From: CAZPWQ01 sp964590495
GTDB lineage: Bacteria > Bacteroidota > Rhodothermia > Balneolales > Balneolaceae
DNA length: 15,042 nucleotides
Assembly (NCBI GenBank): GCA_964590495.1
Contig: CAZPWQ010000088.1
Coordinates: forward strand, 1 to 15,042
Reading direction: 5' to 3'
Numbering within the stretch: position 1 is the stretch's first letter; each line of letters begins with the position of its first letter. The notes below the pieces were generated by a model. That model ran no database searches. It had not been told where the DNA came from and saw nothing but the letters and a program-made list of their open reading frames with translations. The translations under genes and the position numbers were made by a program. Shown here one piece after another: positions 14,102 to 15,042 of this stretch.

Positions 14102-14734
14102 TTACTGTCGATTGTAAATTTCTACAATTCGTCCGTTAGGACCCGGGATTGATCCGGTTATCATCATTAAGTTGGATTCAGACAAAATCTTGGCGATCGT
14201 TAAATTCTTTTCCTTTGCCCGCTGATTTCCTGACCGACCTGCCATCTTCATACCGGGAAATACCCTGGATGGATCAGAAGCCTGACCGATAGCACCGGGA
14301 TGGCGCTGCCGGTTGTGCTGACCGTGTGTTGCTCCACCGACACCATGAAAATTGTGCCGCTTCATAACACCGGTAAATCCTTTACCCTTGGATACTCCAA
14401 CGACATCCACACTGTCGCCGGTATTAAAGACATCGTCTATTTTCAGTACGTCACCAATATCCAGTCCTTCAGGATTAAACCCTCTGAATTCCTTCAGGTG
14501 CTTTTTCGGATTGGTTCCGGCCTTGTCAAAATGTCCCAGCAACGGTTTCGATGTACGCTTCTCCTTTTTATCAAAAGCAGCTAACTGTACAGCCTGATAA
14601 GCGTCTTTTTCTTCTGTCTTAATCTGTGTAATGACGCATGGGTCAACTTCGATTACCGTAACGGCATAATTTCTTCCGTTATCATCGAAGATGTTGGTCA
14701 TTCCAATTTTCTTTCCTATTAATCCACTACTCAT
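14102..14734 (-). CDS. rplC: 50S ribosomal protein L3
   Basis: L3 is an early 50S assembly protein whose finger reaches towards the peptidyl-transferase centre. The 210 residues start MSSGLIGKKIGMTNIFDDNG. Landmarks are VTVIEVDPCVITQIKTEEKD, VDVVGVSKGKGFTGVMKRHN, and the finger GGATHGQHNRQRHPGAIGQA followed by DPSRVFPGMKMAGRSGNQR. The end is GPNGRIVEIYNRQ. The central loop differs from the E. coli wording (GASHG, GQNQTPG) in a way usual for Bacteroidota. It lies 20 bases after rpsJ. Confidence 0.99.
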   Translation of the reverse strand: MSSGLIGKKIGMTNIFDDNGRNYAVTVIEVDPCVITQIKTEEKDAYQAVQLAAFDKKEKRTSKPLLGHFDKAGTNPKKHLKEFRGFNPEGLDIGDVLKIDDVFNTGDSVDVVGVSKGKGFTGVMKRHNFHGVGGATHGQHNRQRHPGAIGQASDPSRVFPGMKMAGRSGNQRAKEKNLTIAKILSESNLMMITGSIPGPNGRIVEIYNRQ

Positions 14735-14754
14735 TGTTCAGTGACTAATAATTA

Positions 14755-15042
14755 TTACACTTTAATTTCTACGTCGACGCCCGAAGGTAATTCCAACTTC
14801 ATCAGAGCATCAACTGTTTGAGAACCTGTAGAGAGAATATCTATCAACCGCTTGTGAGAACGATATTCGAACTGTTCCCTGGATTTCTTATCCACGTGAA
14901 CCGAACGGTTAACCGTAATAATATTCTTCTTTGTCGGAAGTGGTATCGGTCCTGATACTACAGCTCCCGTAGACTTAACAGTCTGTATTATTTTTTCAGC
15001 CGACTTATCGATCAGGTTGTGATCGTACGACTTTAGCTTTAT
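14755..15042 (-). CDS. rpsJ: 30S ribosomal protein S10 / NusE (5' end cut by window)
   Basis: S10 is part of the 30S head and, as NusE, pairs with NusB on boxA RNA in transcription antitermination. Ninety-five codons are present, running from the window edge (IKLKSYDHNLIDKSAEKIIQ) to the stop. Only about six N-terminal residues are likely missing, judged from the family length of about 101. Key parts are GAVVSGPIPLPTKKNIITVN, VHVDKKSREQFEYRSHKRL and the conserved end DALMKLELPSGVDVEIKV. It is the first gene of the S10 operon in most bacteria, so its promoter and any upstream str genes lie to the right of the window. Confidence 0.97.
   Translation of the reverse strand: MKLKSYDHNLIDKSAEKIIQTVKSTGAVVSGPIPLPTKKNIITVNRSVHVDKKSREQFEYRSHKRLIDILSTGSQTVDALMKLELPSGVDVEIKV

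Noticed and set aside
1..15042. Mobile elements, CRISPR arrays, tRNAs, or an inserted novel gene cassette
   Set aside because: Apart from the two short hairpin copies, all junctions are 67 bases or less and every gene is a known family; no transposase, direct-repeat array or tRNA fold was seen.

Overview
The window is one continuous ribosomal-protein superoperon (S10, spc and alpha operons joined end to end). It is read entirely on the minus strand, so transcription enters at the right edge and leaves at the left. Every base from about 315 to 15042 belongs to this gene string. The order in the direction of transcription is rpsJ (5' end cut by the window), rplC, rplD, rplW, rplB, rpsS, rplV, rpsC, rplP, rpmC, rpsQ, rplN, rplX, rplE, rpsN, rpsH, rplF, rplR, rpsE, rplO, secY, map, infA, rpmJ, rpsM, rpsK, rpsD, rpoA, rplQ. 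Junctions are short, with two 4-base ATGA overlaps (rplD/rplW and secY/map).

The organism looks like a member of Bacteroidota in the broad sense, possibly from the Balneolia/Rhodothermia side; the exact clade cannot be fixed by eye. The support is: secY-map-infA-rpmJ with no adk; the long cysteine-poor form of S14 with zinc-free S4 and L36; start codons mostly preceded by A/T-rich sequence without a clear Shine-Dalgarno; and, at the left end, a promoter of the Bacteroidota type (TTG, 21 bases, TAnnTTTG).

The 314 bases left of rplQ hold no protein gene. On the minus strand they carry an A/T-rich stretch, that promoter, and a leader containing GCTCTTTGACA, which matches the boxA antitermination element of rRNA operons. 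I infer that an rRNA operon begins just beyond the left edge, co-directional with the ribosomal-protein operon. The NusE antitermination factor that acts with boxA is S10, encoded at the opposite end of the window.

Most of the window is conserved housekeeping sequence, and I do not see a new biological system. The points worth a second look are: the absence of rpmD (L30) from its usual slot between rpsE and rplO; a 34-base near-identical hairpin element placed directly upstream of both rpsM and rpsD; the lack of zinc-binding cysteines in S14, S4 and L36; a TTG start for rpsC; a long charged tail on L17; and the putative rrn promoter and boxA.
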